NCBI GenBank assembly: GCA_963722905.1 | Contig: CAVROT010000005.1 | Coordinates: 310,001 to 374,000 of the forward strand | Source: CAVROT01 sp963722905 | Lineage (GTDB): Bacteria; Pseudomonadota; Alphaproteobacteria; Rhodobacterales; Rhodobacteraceae | Direction: 5' to 3' | DNA length: 64,000 bases | Shown: positions 55,031 to 63,289 of the stretch, piece by piece | Layout: each line of letters opens with the position of its first letter | Numbering within the stretch: position 1 is the first letter of the stretch | Made by a program: the position numbers and the translations under genes | The notes under the pieces: model-generated | The model's database searches: none | What the model was told of the DNA's origin: nothing | What the model saw: only the letters and a program-made list of their open reading frames with translations

Positions 55031-55045
55031 TTAACACCGGCCTAA
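55031..55045. promoter_or_regulatory. CtrA-like site upstream of the glycosylphosphotransferase gene
   Basis: TTAA-N7-CTAA, seven of eight bases matching the alphaproteobacterial CtrA consensus TTAA-N7-TTAA, 54-68 bases before ATG 54977. A short motif like this can occur by chance, though TTAA is rare in such GC-rich DNA. Confidence 0.3.
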
Positions 55046-55223
55046 TACCTCGAAGAACGTAGGACCGGAGCCCAGCAGAGGCGGAATCAGGCTTCGACGG
55101 CCCGGATGCCGCATACCGGGCGCGGCGCGGCATGGGTCCGGCCGGACGCAGGGGAAGGTCGCGTATATCTGAAGACCGGCGAGGATGTGAGCAATCGCCA
55201 CCCCTGTCCGCCGAACCTCGGTG

Positions 55224-55388
55224 TCAGACGGGGTCGTCGCCACTGCCAAGCTCATGGGCGAAGACACGCAAAATCTCTTCCCGGGTGACGCCGCGATGCG
55301 CGTCGGATCCGGCCGGCGAAGGCGCCGCTTCGGGCACGGCGGGACCGCCCGACAGCCGTCGCCACAGATGGGATGTGATGCGCCGCAT
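55224..55388 (-). CDS. Possible small protein (54 aa), unrecognised
   Basis: An ORF too short for usual cut-offs: MRRITSHLWRRLSGG at the start, a Pro/Ala middle, then THREEILRVFAHELGSG-like acidic helix (exact: VTREEILRVFAHELGSGDD) and stop. The composition is protein-like, with a basic amphipathic N-terminus and a coherent C-terminal helix, unlike the other five frames here. A weak GGGG ribosome site precedes ATG 55388. It lies downstream of asd on the same strand. No family recognised. Confidence 0.4.
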   Translation of the reverse strand: MRRITSHLWRRLSGGPAVPEAAPSPAGSDAHRGVTREEILRVFAHELGSGDDPV

Positions 55389-55517
55389 GGAGCCCCCGCG
55401 CCGATCGGCCCCACGACAGGGCCGGTCCGGGACCTTCTACCGGAAAGGAGTGTCGCAAGCGTTGAGGGAACGCGGTCAATCCAACCAATCGAGACCCGGT
55501 TTCGCCATCCCCTGCGG

Positions 55518-56540
55518 CTATCCCTTGCGCAGGACCTCGCGGCCCAGAAGCTCGGCGATCTGCACGGCGTTCAGCGCAGCACCCTTGCGCAGGTTGTCGC
55601 TGACGACCCACAGGTTCAGCCCGTTCTCGACCGTGACGTCCTGCCGGATGCGCGACACGAAGGTGGCATAGTCGCCCGCGCATTCGATGGGGGTGATGTA
55701 GCCGCCGTCCTCGCGCTTGTCGACGACCAGCACGCCGGGCGCCTGGCGCAGGATGTCGCGCGCCTCGTCCTCGTCCAGGAAATCCTCGAACTCGACGTTG
55801 ATGGCCTCGGAATGGCCGACGAAGACCGGCACCCGCACGCAGGTCGCCGTGACCTTGATCGCGGGATCGACGATCTTCTTGGTCTCGGCGACCATCTTCC
55901 ATTCCTCCTGGGTGTCGCCGCTGTCCATGAAGGCGCCGATCTGCGGGATCACGTTGAAGGCGATCTGGCGCTGGAACGTCGACGGCGCGACTTCCTGACC
56001 GGGCACGTACATGCCCTTGGTCTGGCTCCACAGTTCGTCGATGCCATCCTTTCCCGCCCCGCTGGTCGACTGGTAGGTCGAGACGACGACCCGCTTCACG
56101 CGCGCGCGGTCGTGCAGCGGCTTGAGCGCGACCACCATCTGCGCGGTCGAGCAGTTGGGGTTGGCGATGATGTTCTTCTTCGCGTAGCCGCCGATGACGT
56201 GCGGGTTCACCTCGGGCACGATCAGCGGCACGTCGGGATCGTAGCGGTAGAGCGAAGAATTGTCGATCACGACGCAGCCCGCCGCCGCGGCGCGCGGCGC
56301 ATGCACCTTCGTCGCCTCCGACCCCACGGCGAAGAGGGCGATGTCCCAGCCCGCGAAGTCGAAGTCGTCCAGAACCTTGGTGCGGAGGGTCCGGTCGCCG
56401 AACGCGATCTCGGTCCCGATGGAGTTCCGGCTGGCCAGCGCCGCGATCTCGTCCACGGGAAACTGGCGCTCGTCGAGGACGTTCAGCATCTCGCGGCCGA
56501 CGTTGCCCGTCGCGCCCACGACGGCGATCCTGTAACCCAT
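55518..56540 (-). CDS. asd: Aspartate-semialdehyde dehydrogenase
   Basis: 340-residue enzyme reducing aspartyl phosphate to aspartate semialdehyde with NADPH, the step after LysC. VVGATGNVGREML binds NADP, the nucleophile Cys is in IIANPNCSTAQMV (about residue 130), and the substrate region STYQSTSGAGKDG and HSEAINVEF are present. It is the last gene of serC-serA-kinase-like-phosphatase-asd, 27 bases after the phosphatase gene. Confidence 0.98.
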   Translation of the reverse strand: MGYRIAVVGATGNVGREMLNVLDERQFPVDEIAALASRNSIGTEIAFGDRTLRTKVLDDFDFAGWDIALFAVGSEATKVHAPRAAAAGCVVIDNSSLYRYDPDVPLIVPEVNPHVIGGYAKKNIIANPNCSTAQMVVALKPLHDRARVKRVVVSTYQSTSGAGKDGIDELWSQTKGMYVPGQEVAPSTFQRQIAFNVIPQIGAFMDSGDTQEEWKMVAETKKIVDPAIKVTATCVRVPVFVGHSEAINVEFEDFLDEDEARDILRQAPGVLVVDKREDGGYITPIECAGDYATFVSRIRQDVTVENGLNLWVVSDNLRKGAALNAVQIAELLGREVLRKG

Positions 56541-56567
56541 TTCGACCTCCCCTGTGACCGCGGGGGC

Positions 56568-57305
56568 TTAGCGCGACGTGGCGGGGGGGGGAAGGGGCAA
56601 CCGGCCCCGGTCGGTCAGCACCCAGGCCTCGCGCCCCTCGAACGCGGCCGCCGTCAGGGGCCGGCCGTAGCCCGCCCCGCTGTCCAGATCGACCCGGTTG
56701 CCGAAGTGTCCGGCAGCGTCCAGCGCGGTGTGGCCATGCACCACCAGCCAGGGATGCACGGTATCGTCGTCGAGGAACCCGCCGCGGATCCACAGCAGGT
56801 CGTCCTCGTCCTGCAAGTGCAGCGGGATGTGCGGCACGATCCCGGCATGGACGAACAGCAGCGCCTCCGTCTCGCGGTAGAGGTCCAGCCCGGACAGGAA
56901 CGCCAGGTGCTCGGCCGGCACGGCCAGGCGCGCCTCGACCCGGACGTCCGCGGCGCGGCGCCGCTCGTCCCCGTCGACGCCGTAAGAGGCGAGCGTCCGC
57001 TCCCCCCCGAGGCGCGGGTTGCGCCAGCTAAGCCCGCCGTGGAGGCGGGGATCGTGATAGGGCGGATCCTCCAGGAAGCCCCGGAACATGCGGTCGTGAT
57101 TGCCGCGCACGAAGGTCCAGGGGCGCCCGGCGCGTTGACCTTCGACCAGCCGCGCGATCACGCCGCGGCTGTCGGGGCCGCGATCGGTGTAGTCGCCCAG
57201 GAACACGATCTGGGCGTCGGGACCGCCGTCGCGCTCGATCAGGTCCAGGACCCTGTCAAGCTCGGCCGAATGGCCGTGGATGTCGCCGATGGCGTAGATC
57301 GTCAT
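56568..57305 (-). CDS. Calcineurin-like metallophosphoesterase (PPP family)
   Basis: 245-residue two-metal phosphatase of the PPP/serine-threonine phosphatase-like group. All metal motifs are intact: GDIHGH (residues 7-12), FLGDYTDRG, RGNHDRM, FVHAGI and VVHGHT. Targets may be phosphoproteins or Ap4A-like nucleotides. A G-run near the 3' end encodes the Pro-rich tail LPLPPP. Its ATG overlaps the upstream kinase-like gene stop as ATGA, so the two are coupled and the pair lies between serA and asd. Confidence 0.9.
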   Translation of the reverse strand: MTIYAIGDIHGHSAELDRVLDLIERDGGPDAQIVFLGDYTDRGPDSRGVIARLVEGQRAGRPWTFVRGNHDRMFRGFLEDPPYHDPRLHGGLSWRNPRLGGERTLASYGVDGDERRRAADVRVEARLAVPAEHLAFLSGLDLYRETEALLFVHAGIVPHIPLHLQDEDDLLWIRGGFLDDDTVHPWLVVHGHTALDAAGHFGNRVDLDSGAGYGRPLTAAAFEGREAWVLTDRGRLPLPPPATSR

Positions 57306-58192
57306 GCCGGAAGGGCCGCGACGTCGGCCGGGTCCAGCAACCCGCGCCTTTCGAGGCGGGCGCGCAGCAGGGGCATTTGCCAGGCGTAGTCGGGCCGTGC
57401 GGCCAGTTCGCCGAGGCGCTGCAACCAGAACCGCAGGGCGAAGACATCGGCAAGGATGCGCATGCACGCATCGTCGATGACCGACATCTGACCGTAGCCC
57501 GCGCGGAAGGCGTGGCGTTCCGGGCGTAAGTCGTGCCCGGCGCAGGCGCGGACCAGACGCAGGTAAGCCGTGAAGTGAAGGATGTCGTAGCTCCTCGGGG
57601 CGAAACGGACGTCCGGGCAGTCAAGGGGGGCAACCCCGCCTTCGGTCAAGAGGATATTGCCCGGCTTGTAGTCGAGGAACCCCAGCGACGTCGGGATGGC
57701 GGTGCCGTCGATCCGGCGCAGGCGGGCGACCAGCCGCGGCCAGGCGGTGCGCAGCCGCGCCAGGTCGGCGCCGTCGGCGGGGACCAGCGGTTCGATGCCC
57801 GCCAGGACGGCGTCCATCCGCAGCACCTGGGGCGGCGCCGGCGTGGCATCGTGCAGGCGCCTCAGCCAGGCGCCGGCGGCGCGGCAGGCGCCCGCGTCCG
57901 GTGCCGCGTTCAGGCGCGGCCCGTCGATCCACTGCAGCCCGATCACGGAGCCGTGGCAGAAGACCGGCGGGATCGCGTCGGGCATCACCGAAGCGATGCG
58001 CCGCGCGGCTTCGAACTCCGCGTCCGCCGAACCGTTCACCAGCTTTACCGCCAGATCGCCGCCCGGCGCCGCGACGCGCCAGATCCCGCGTGCGGTATAG
58101 CGTCCCGGAACGCGGACGGCCGCCCCCTCCAGCCCCGCTTGCGCGAGGGCCGCGCGCACCTCCGGCGGCAGCACCTCGCGATCAGACGGCAT
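57302..58192 (-). CDS. Aminoglycoside-phosphotransferase-fold protein (kinase-like)
   Basis: 296-residue APH/choline-kinase-fold protein. The N-lobe lysine is in GDLAVKLVNG and an acidic helix residue in ADAEFEAARR. The catalytic-loop equivalent is FLDYKPGNILLTEGG (Asp, Lys, Asn pattern), followed by PLDCPDVRFAPRSYDI where the usual metal Asp lies. Helical C-terminus. The substrate is unknown; drug resistance is not implied. It overlaps the serA stop by 11 bases and the phosphatase start by 4, so it belongs to the serine operon. Confidence 0.75.
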   Translation of the reverse strand: MPSDREVLPPEVRAALAQAGLEGAAVRVPGRYTARGIWRVAAPGGDLAVKLVNGSADAEFEAARRIASVMPDAIPPVFCHGSVIGLQWIDGPRLNAAPDAGACRAAGAWLRRLHDATPAPPQVLRMDAVLAGIEPLVPADGADLARLRTAWPRLVARLRRIDGTAIPTSLGFLDYKPGNILLTEGGVAPLDCPDVRFAPRSYDILHFTAYLRLVRACAGHDLRPERHAFRAGYGQMSVIDDACMRILADVFALRFWLQRLGELAARPDYAWQMPLLRARLERRGLLDPADVAALPA

Positions 58193-59778
58193 CGAAGCGC
58201 AGCGGCCTGACCGATCCGAAGAGTCCGGTGTCCCACAGCTTCTCCAGCACCGGGGCGGGCGGCTGTTCGTCGAGGTAGAGCAGCGCGATCGCCTCGGCCC
58301 CCCGGTCGGAGCGGCCGAGGGTGAAGTTGGCGATGTTGACGCCGTTCTCGCCCAGCGTCTGGCCCAGCGTCCCGATGACGCCCGCCCGGTCGAGGTTGGT
58401 GGTGTAGAGCATGTGCGCGCCCACCTCGGCGTCGATGTTGATGCCCTTGATCTGGATGAACCGCGGCTTGCCGTCGCTGAAGACGGTGCCGGCGACCGAC
58501 CGTTCGCGCTCGGCCGTGACGACCGTCAGCTTCATGTAGGCGTCGAAGACGCCGGTGCGGCCCTGCGTCGTGGTGGCGACGTCGATGCCGCGGTCCTTGG
58601 CGATCACGGGCGCGCTGACCATGTTCACGTCCGGGTTCGTCGGGCGCATGATGCCCGGCGACGCATGAGGCATTGAGCGCGGCCGTGTTCATGCCGGCCA
58701 CGGTGCCGTTGTAGAGGATGTTGATGGCCCTGATCGGCTCGTCCGTCAGCTGCCCCGCGAAGGCGCCCAGATGGCCCGCCAGCTTCAGCCACGGGCCCAT
58801 CACGCGGGCCTCCTCGGCCGTGACGGATGGCATGTTCAGCGCGTTGCTGACCGCGCCCGTCAGCAGGTAGTCCGACATCTGCTGGGCCACCTGCAGTGCC
58901 ACGTTCTCCTGCGCTTCGGTGGTGGCGGCGCCGAGGTGCGGCGTCACCACGACGTCGGGCAGGTTGAAGAGCGGGCTCGCCGTCGCCGGCTCTTGGGCGA
59001 AGACATCGAAGGCGGCGCCGGCGACGCGCCCCTCCTTGAGCGCAACGGCGAGCGCCTCTTCGTCTACCAGACCGCCGCGGGCGCAGTTGACGATCCGGAC
59101 GCCCGGCTTCATCCGAGCGATGGCGTCCTTCGACAGGATGTTGCGCGTCTTGTCGGTCAGCGGGACGTGCAGCGTGATGAAGTCCGACGTCGCCAGCAGC
59201 TCGTCCAGCTCGACTTTACCGACGCCCAGCGCATCGGCACGTTCGGGCGACAGGAACGGGTCGTAGGCCACGACCTTCATGTGCAGCCCGCGGGCGCGGT
59301 CGATGACGATGGCGCCGATGTTGCCCGCACCGATCACGCCGAGGGTCTTGCCCGTCAGCTCCACCCCCATGAAGCGCGATTTCTCCCAAGCACCCGAGTG
59401 GGTCGAGGCGTTGGCGGCGGGGATCTGGCGCGCGACCGCCATCATCATGGCGATGGCATGCTCGGCGGTGGTGATGGAGTTGCCGAAGGGGGTGTTCATG
59501 ACGATGATCCCCCGCTTGGACGCGGCGGGCAGGTCGACGTTGTCGACGCCGATCCCGGCGCGGCCGATGACCTTGAGGCGAGTGGCGTTCTCCAGCAGCT
59601 TCGGCGTGACCTTCGTCGCCGACCGGATGGCAAGGCCGTCATAGTCGGCAATCGCGGCGGCCAATGCCGCCTTGTCCTTGCCGATGGCCGGGTCGAAGGT
59701 GACGTCGATGCCGCGGTCGCGGAAGATCTGCACGGCGGTTTCGCTCAGCCTGTCGCTGACAAGGACTTTTGGGGCCAT
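58182..59778 (-). pseudogene. serA: D-3-phosphoglycerate dehydrogenase, frameshifted
   Basis: SerA oxidises 3-phosphoglycerate to phosphohydroxypyruvate, the first step of serine synthesis. The catalytic and NAD domains are intact: GRAGIGVDNVDLPAA, LGVIGAGNIGAIVIDRA, NCARGGLVDEEAL (Arg) and TPHLGAATTEAQ (His). Near 58654-58656 (GGG on the coding strand) one surplus base shifts the frame. The family sequence resumes as GIMRPTNPDVNMV and runs through the intervening domain and C-terminal ACT domain (VIGTLGQTLGENGVNIANFT) to the stop at 58182. The span is 1597 bases; removing one gives 531 residues, the normal length. Likely a sequencing error, because downstream overlaps and domains are fully conserved. 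Confidence 0.9.
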
Positions 59779-59857
59779 CTTTCGGGCGCTCCGTGTTTAA
59801 GTGAGGCGGGTCGGAGACGCGCAGCGGCGTCGATCCGGATTCAGGGTGGACGAACAG

Positions 59858-61024
59858 CTAGGCGGGCGTCCGCAGCGCCGACAGCTCGGCCGCGTAAGCC
59901 CAGCCGATCCACGGCATAAGCGCCGAGACGTCCGACATCTCGACCGTGCCGCCGCACCAGATCCGCAGCCCCGGGGGCGCGTCGCGGTAGGACGCGATGT
60001 CGAAGGCGACGCCCTCGGCCTCCAGCCGCCCGGCCACGGCCCTGGCGAAGGCCGGGTCGGTGGCGACGGCCGGATCGGTGAACCGCAGGCAGACCGAGGT
60101 GGTGGACCTGGTCGCCGGGTCGAGCGCCAGAAAGTCGATCCAGTCCTGCGCCTCGACGTAGTCCGCGATGGCGGCGGCGTTGGCATCGGCCCGCGCGATC
60201 AGCCCCGGCAGGTTGCCGACCGACCGCCCCCAGGCGAGGCAGTGCAGGTAATCCTCCACGCAAAGCATCGACGGCGTGTTGATCGTCTCGCCGCGAAAGA
60301 TGCCCTCGATCAGCTTGCCGCTCTTGGTCAGGCGGAAGATCTTGGGCAGCGGCCAGGCCGGCACGTGGCTTTCCAGCCGCTCGACCGCGCGGGGGCTCAG
60401 CACCAGCATCCCGTGCGCCGCCTCGCCGCCCAGGACCTTCTGCCAGCTGAACGTCGTCGCATCCAGCTTGTCCCAGGGCAGCTCCATCGCGAAGGCCGCC
60501 GACGTGGCGTCGCAGAGCGTCAGGCCCGCCCGATCTTGCGGGATCGCGTCGCCGCCCGGCATCCGCACGCCGGAGGTGGTACCGTTCCATGTGAAGCAGA
60601 CGTCACGGTTCCAGTCGAGCGTAGCCATGTCCACGATCTCGCCGTAAGGCGCCTCATGCACCCGCGCGTCGAGCTTCAGTTGCTTGACCGCGTCCGTCAC
60701 CCATCCGGAGCCGAAGGACTCCCATGCGACCATCTCGACCGGGCGGGCGCCCAGCAGGGTCCACATCGCCATCTCATAGGCGCCGGTATCGGATGCTGGA
60801 ACGATGGCGATGCGGTAATTGTCCGGTATGCCCAGCAGGTCGCGCGTCTCGTCGATGGCGCGCGCGAGGCGGAGCTTGCCCTCGGCCGCACGGTGCGAAC
60901 GACCCAGAAGGGCGCCTGAGAGGGCATCGGCCGAGAATGTCGGTGGCTTGGCGCAAGGGCCGGAGGAAAACCGCGGATCCGCCGGTTTCCGGGCCGGCCG
61001 CCGGGCCGGGTCGTCGTTCGCCAT
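59858..61024 (-). CDS. serC: Phosphoserine aminotransferase
   Basis: 388-residue PLP enzyme converting phosphohydroxypyruvate and glutamate to phosphoserine. This is the longer alphaproteobacterial type: RKPADPRFSSGPCAKPP start, LGRSHRAAEGK, VPASDTGAYEMAMW, WNGTTSGVR, and the PLP lysine in TTFSWQKVLGGEAAHGML. It is the first gene of the serine operon, 79 bases before serA. AAGGA at 61034-61038 on the transcript lies inside a small hairpin that is part of a structured leader. Confidence 0.96.
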   Translation of the reverse strand: MANDDPARRPARKPADPRFSSGPCAKPPTFSADALSGALLGRSHRAAEGKLRLARAIDETRDLLGIPDNYRIAIVPASDTGAYEMAMWTLLGARPVEMVAWESFGSGWVTDAVKQLKLDARVHEAPYGEIVDMATLDWNRDVCFTWNGTTSGVRMPGGDAIPQDRAGLTLCDATSAAFAMELPWDKLDATTFSWQKVLGGEAAHGMLVLSPRAVERLESHVPAWPLPKIFRLTKSGKLIEGIFRGETINTPSMLCVEDYLHCLAWGRSVGNLPGLIARADANAAAIADYVEAQDWIDFLALDPATRSTTSVCLRFTDPAVATDPAFARAVAGRLEAEGVAFDIASYRDAPPGLRIWCGGTVEMSDVSALMPWIGWAYAAELSALRTPA

Positions 61025-61030
61025 GACTGG

Positions 61031-61080
61031 TATCCTTGCAGATATGTGCCCTTCGTTGGGGAAGGGTGTCCCGTCTCGGG
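61031..61080 (-). ncRNA. Candidate serC leader RNA
   Basis: Three short hairpins in series immediately upstream of serC, written 5' to 3' on the transcript: CCCG-AGA-CGGG; CCCUUC-CCCAAC-GAAGGG; UAUC-UGCAAG-GAUA. The last contains the AAGGA ribosome site, eight bases before the AUG. Alphaproteobacteria have a published serC leader motif with small hairpins next to the start codon (Corbino and colleagues), and this resembles it in place and style. I cannot run a covariance model, so the match is by eye. Confidence 0.5.
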
Positions 61081-61441
61081 GCGTACGAAAAGCCGGCCGG
61101 CCCGGCAATCGGAAAAGCGCCGCATCCGCAGGTCCGTCCCGGGATGCCGTTCGCCGTGACAGCCCCGGTCCAGCCGTCGGGGCGGGGCGTTCCGGAGGCT
61201 TGCCCACCGGCTTGCATCGATCTGTCTTTGCGCCCAACGTCGGCATGGGCCGCGCATGGCTGCAAGGGCGGAGCCGCCGATGCGGCGAACCGTCGAGGTA
61301 GCGCAGGCGGGCCCGGTACGGGGCGTGCAGCGGACCGGGAACATGGGATGACACCGAGCCAAGCGAGATCGGCCCACCGGCCCCGGCTGCGCGGCACCGC
61401 TACCGGAGACAGCATGAGGACCATGGCCGTCAGCGTGCCGT

Positions 61442-61489
61442 CGGACGCTTTGCCCCAAGCGTCCGGCCAGTGCCACGCTACGGTGGCAC
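61442..61489 (+). promoter_or_regulatory. Two adjacent dyads upstream of pxpB
   Basis: CGGACGCTT-TGCCCC-AAGCGTCCG (61442-61465; perfect 9-bp arms) and GTGCCAC-GCTACG-GTGGCAC (61470-61489; perfect 7-bp arms), both with six-base spacers, about 75-120 bases before pxpB. Either operators for a dimeric regulator of the operon or a leader with two hairpins. Confidence 0.4.
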
Positions 61490-61562
61490 GCTGCATTCCA
61501 AGCTGCCATTTCACGACCTCCAATGAAGCCGGGGGAGGCTCCGCCCGGCAGCGGACAAGCCC

Positions 61563-62318
61563 ATGCCGTATTGCCCGGTCCGGGCAACGGGCCTGCGTGC
61601 GGTGGGCATGACGGGCTCCGACCGCATCGAAGGCGCGCCGCCCGGCGTGCGGGACCCAACGGCCCCGGCACCCATCTTCGACATATCGGACATGGGCGAG
61701 GCAGCGGTGCTGCTGCACGCGGCCGAGACGCTCGATCTGCGGATTCAGGCGCGGATATGGGCGTTGGCCGGCACGCCGGCGGCATGGCCCGGCGTGACCG
61801 AAGCCATCGCGGGCGTCGGCAACCTTCTGGTCGTCTTCGACCCCGGCCGAACGGATGCCAAGACGGTAGAGAGGCGGCTTCGCGCCGCCTGGCAGGACCC
61901 GCCGCAGCTCCGCGGCACCCCGGCGCAACACCGCATCCCGGTCCGCTATGGCGGCGCCTTCGGGCCGGACCTGCCCGAACTTGCCGCAGCGACCGGCCTT
62001 TCAGAAGTCGCTTACGTCGAACGGCACGCGGCGGGGCGCTATGTCGTCATGGCCATCGGCGCGCAGGCGGGGTTCGGCTACCTCGGCGGGATGGACCCCG
62101 CGCTGGCCGTGCCGCGCCGGACGTCGACGCGTGCGGGGATCAAGGCCGGGTCGGTGATGATCGGCGGCGCACAGACGGCGGTCGCGACCGTCACCTCCCC
62201 CTCCGGCTGGAACGTCATCGGCCAGACCGATGCCGTGTTCTTCGACGCGTCGGCCACCGCCCCTGCCCTGCTCCGGCTCGGCGACGAGGTCCGCTTCGTG
62301 GAGGAGGCATCGCCATGA
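61563..62318 (+). CDS. pxpB: 5-oxoprolinase subunit B (KipI family)
   Basis: PxpB, part of the ATP-dependent PxpABC 5-oxoprolinase that opens 5-oxoproline to glutamate (homologue of Bacillus KipI). GVGNLLVVFDPGRTD, HRIPVRYGGAFGPDLPELAA, GAQAGFGYLGGMDPALAVPR and AGSVMIGGAQTAVATVTSPS are family blocks. ATG 61563 gives 251 residues; ATG 61608 (MTGSDRIEG) would give 236 and may be real, since the first 15 residues are unconserved. Its stop overlaps the pxpC start (ATGA). Confidence 0.93.
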   Translation: MPYCPVRATGLRAVGMTGSDRIEGAPPGVRDPTAPAPIFDISDMGEAAVLLHAAETLDLRIQARIWALAGTPAAWPGVTEAIAGVGNLLVVFDPGRTDAKTVERRLRAAWQDPPQLRGTPAQHRIPVRYGGAFGPDLPELAAATGLSEVAYVERHAAGRYVVMAIGAQAGFGYLGGMDPALAVPRRTSTRAGIKAGSVMIGGAQTAVATVTSPSGWNVIGQTDAVFFDASATAPALLRLGDEVRFVEEASP

Positions 62319-63289
62319 TCGAGGTGCTCTCCGCCGGGCCATTCGCCACCGTCCAGGATCTGGGCCGCCACGGGCACCGCTCCATCGGCGTCAGCGTCAG
62401 CGGCGCGATGGACGCGCTGTCGCTGCGCGCAGGCAACCTGCTGCTTGGCAATGCCGAGGGCGCCGCGGGGATCGAGACGACCGGCGCCCCCCTGGTACTG
62501 CGGTTCCGGGCAGACACGGCCGTCGCGGTCACGGGCGCCCCGGCGGCGGCGTCGCTGGACGGCACCGCGCTGCCGAATTTCTGGTGCACGCAGGTCCGCG
62601 CGGGACAGGCGCTGACCGTGGCACCCTCGGCCGCGGCCATGTGGAGCTATGTCTGCGTCGCCGGCGGGATCGATTGCGCCGAGGTCATGGGATCGCGCAG
62701 CACGGATACCAAGATCGGCATTGGCGGTCCGTTTGGCGGAAAGCCGCTGTTCCGCGGGGCCGCACTGCACGTGGGAGCGTCGGGCGCTCCCGCAGCCGCT
62801 GGCCGGCGCGCGCCCGGCGAGTACGGCGTCCGGCCGCCTGAAGAGCGGCGCGCCAGGGACGGCACGGCCGTCGTCCGTGTGCTGACGGCGCGTGAGTACG
62901 ATCGCTTCCGCCCCGAGGATCGCGCCGCGTTCTGGGACGCCGCCTGGGAGGTCCGGAGCGACAGCAACCGGATGGGCTACCGGCTGGAGGGGCCGACGCT
63001 GCGCACGACGGCGCCGCAGAACCTGCCCTCCTACGGGCTGGTCCTCGGCATCGTCCAGGTGCCGCCCGACGGCCGGCCCATCGTGCAGCTGGCCGAGGCA
63101 AATACCATGGGCGGCTACCCCAAGTTCGGCGTCGTGATCGAACCCGACCTCAGGACGCTCGTACAGACCCGGCCCGGGCGATGCGTCCGGATGGAGCGGG
63201 TCGGCCGCGACGCCGCCATCGCCGCCCGTGCGCAGGACCGCGCCTACCTCGCGTCGGTCGCGGCCGCGGCGGCGCTGGTCTGCGCGTGA
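62315..63289 (+). CDS. pxpC: 5-oxoprolinase subunit C (KipA family)
   Basis: 324-residue PxpC, partner of PxpB (homologue of KipA and of urea carboxylase/allophanate-related domains). MIEVLSAGPFATVQDLGRHG, GHRSIGVSVSGAMDALSLRA-type start, WSYVCVAGGIDCAEVMGSRS and the later VQLAEANTMGGYPKFGVVI are diagnostic. It is coupled to pxpB at its start and to the next gene at its stop (GTGA overlap). Confidence 0.95.
   Translation: MIEVLSAGPFATVQDLGRHGHRSIGVSVSGAMDALSLRAGNLLLGNAEGAAGIETTGAPLVLRFRADTAVAVTGAPAAASLDGTALPNFWCTQVRAGQALTVAPSAAAMWSYVCVAGGIDCAEVMGSRSTDTKIGIGGPFGGKPLFRGAALHVGASGAPAAAGRRAPGEYGVRPPEERRARDGTAVVRVLTAREYDRFRPEDRAAFWDAAWEVRSDSNRMGYRLEGPTLRTTAPQNLPSYGLVLGIVQVPPDGRPIVQLAEANTMGGYPKFGVVIEPDLRTLVQTRPGRCVRMERVGRDAAIAARAQDRAYLASVAAAAALVCA

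Larger units (their letters stand above)
54978..55517. other. Gap between glycosylphosphotransferase gene and asd
   Basis: 540 bases. They hold a plausible 54-codon ORF (55224-55388, minus), a CtrA-like motif (55031-55045) and otherwise no recognisable gene, RNA or terminator. Confidence 0.5.
61025..61562. other. Divergent intergenic region between serC and pxpB
   Basis: 538 bases with the serC leader (61031-61080) at one end and two adjacent dyads (61442-61489) near pxpB. The 360 bases between show no supported gene in any frame and no convincing promoter by eye. Confidence 0.55.

Noticed and set aside
61036..61611. An open frame of about 190 codons in the serC-pxpB gap
   Set aside because: The composition is not protein-like, it has no ribosome site, and it overlaps the serC leader and the dyads.
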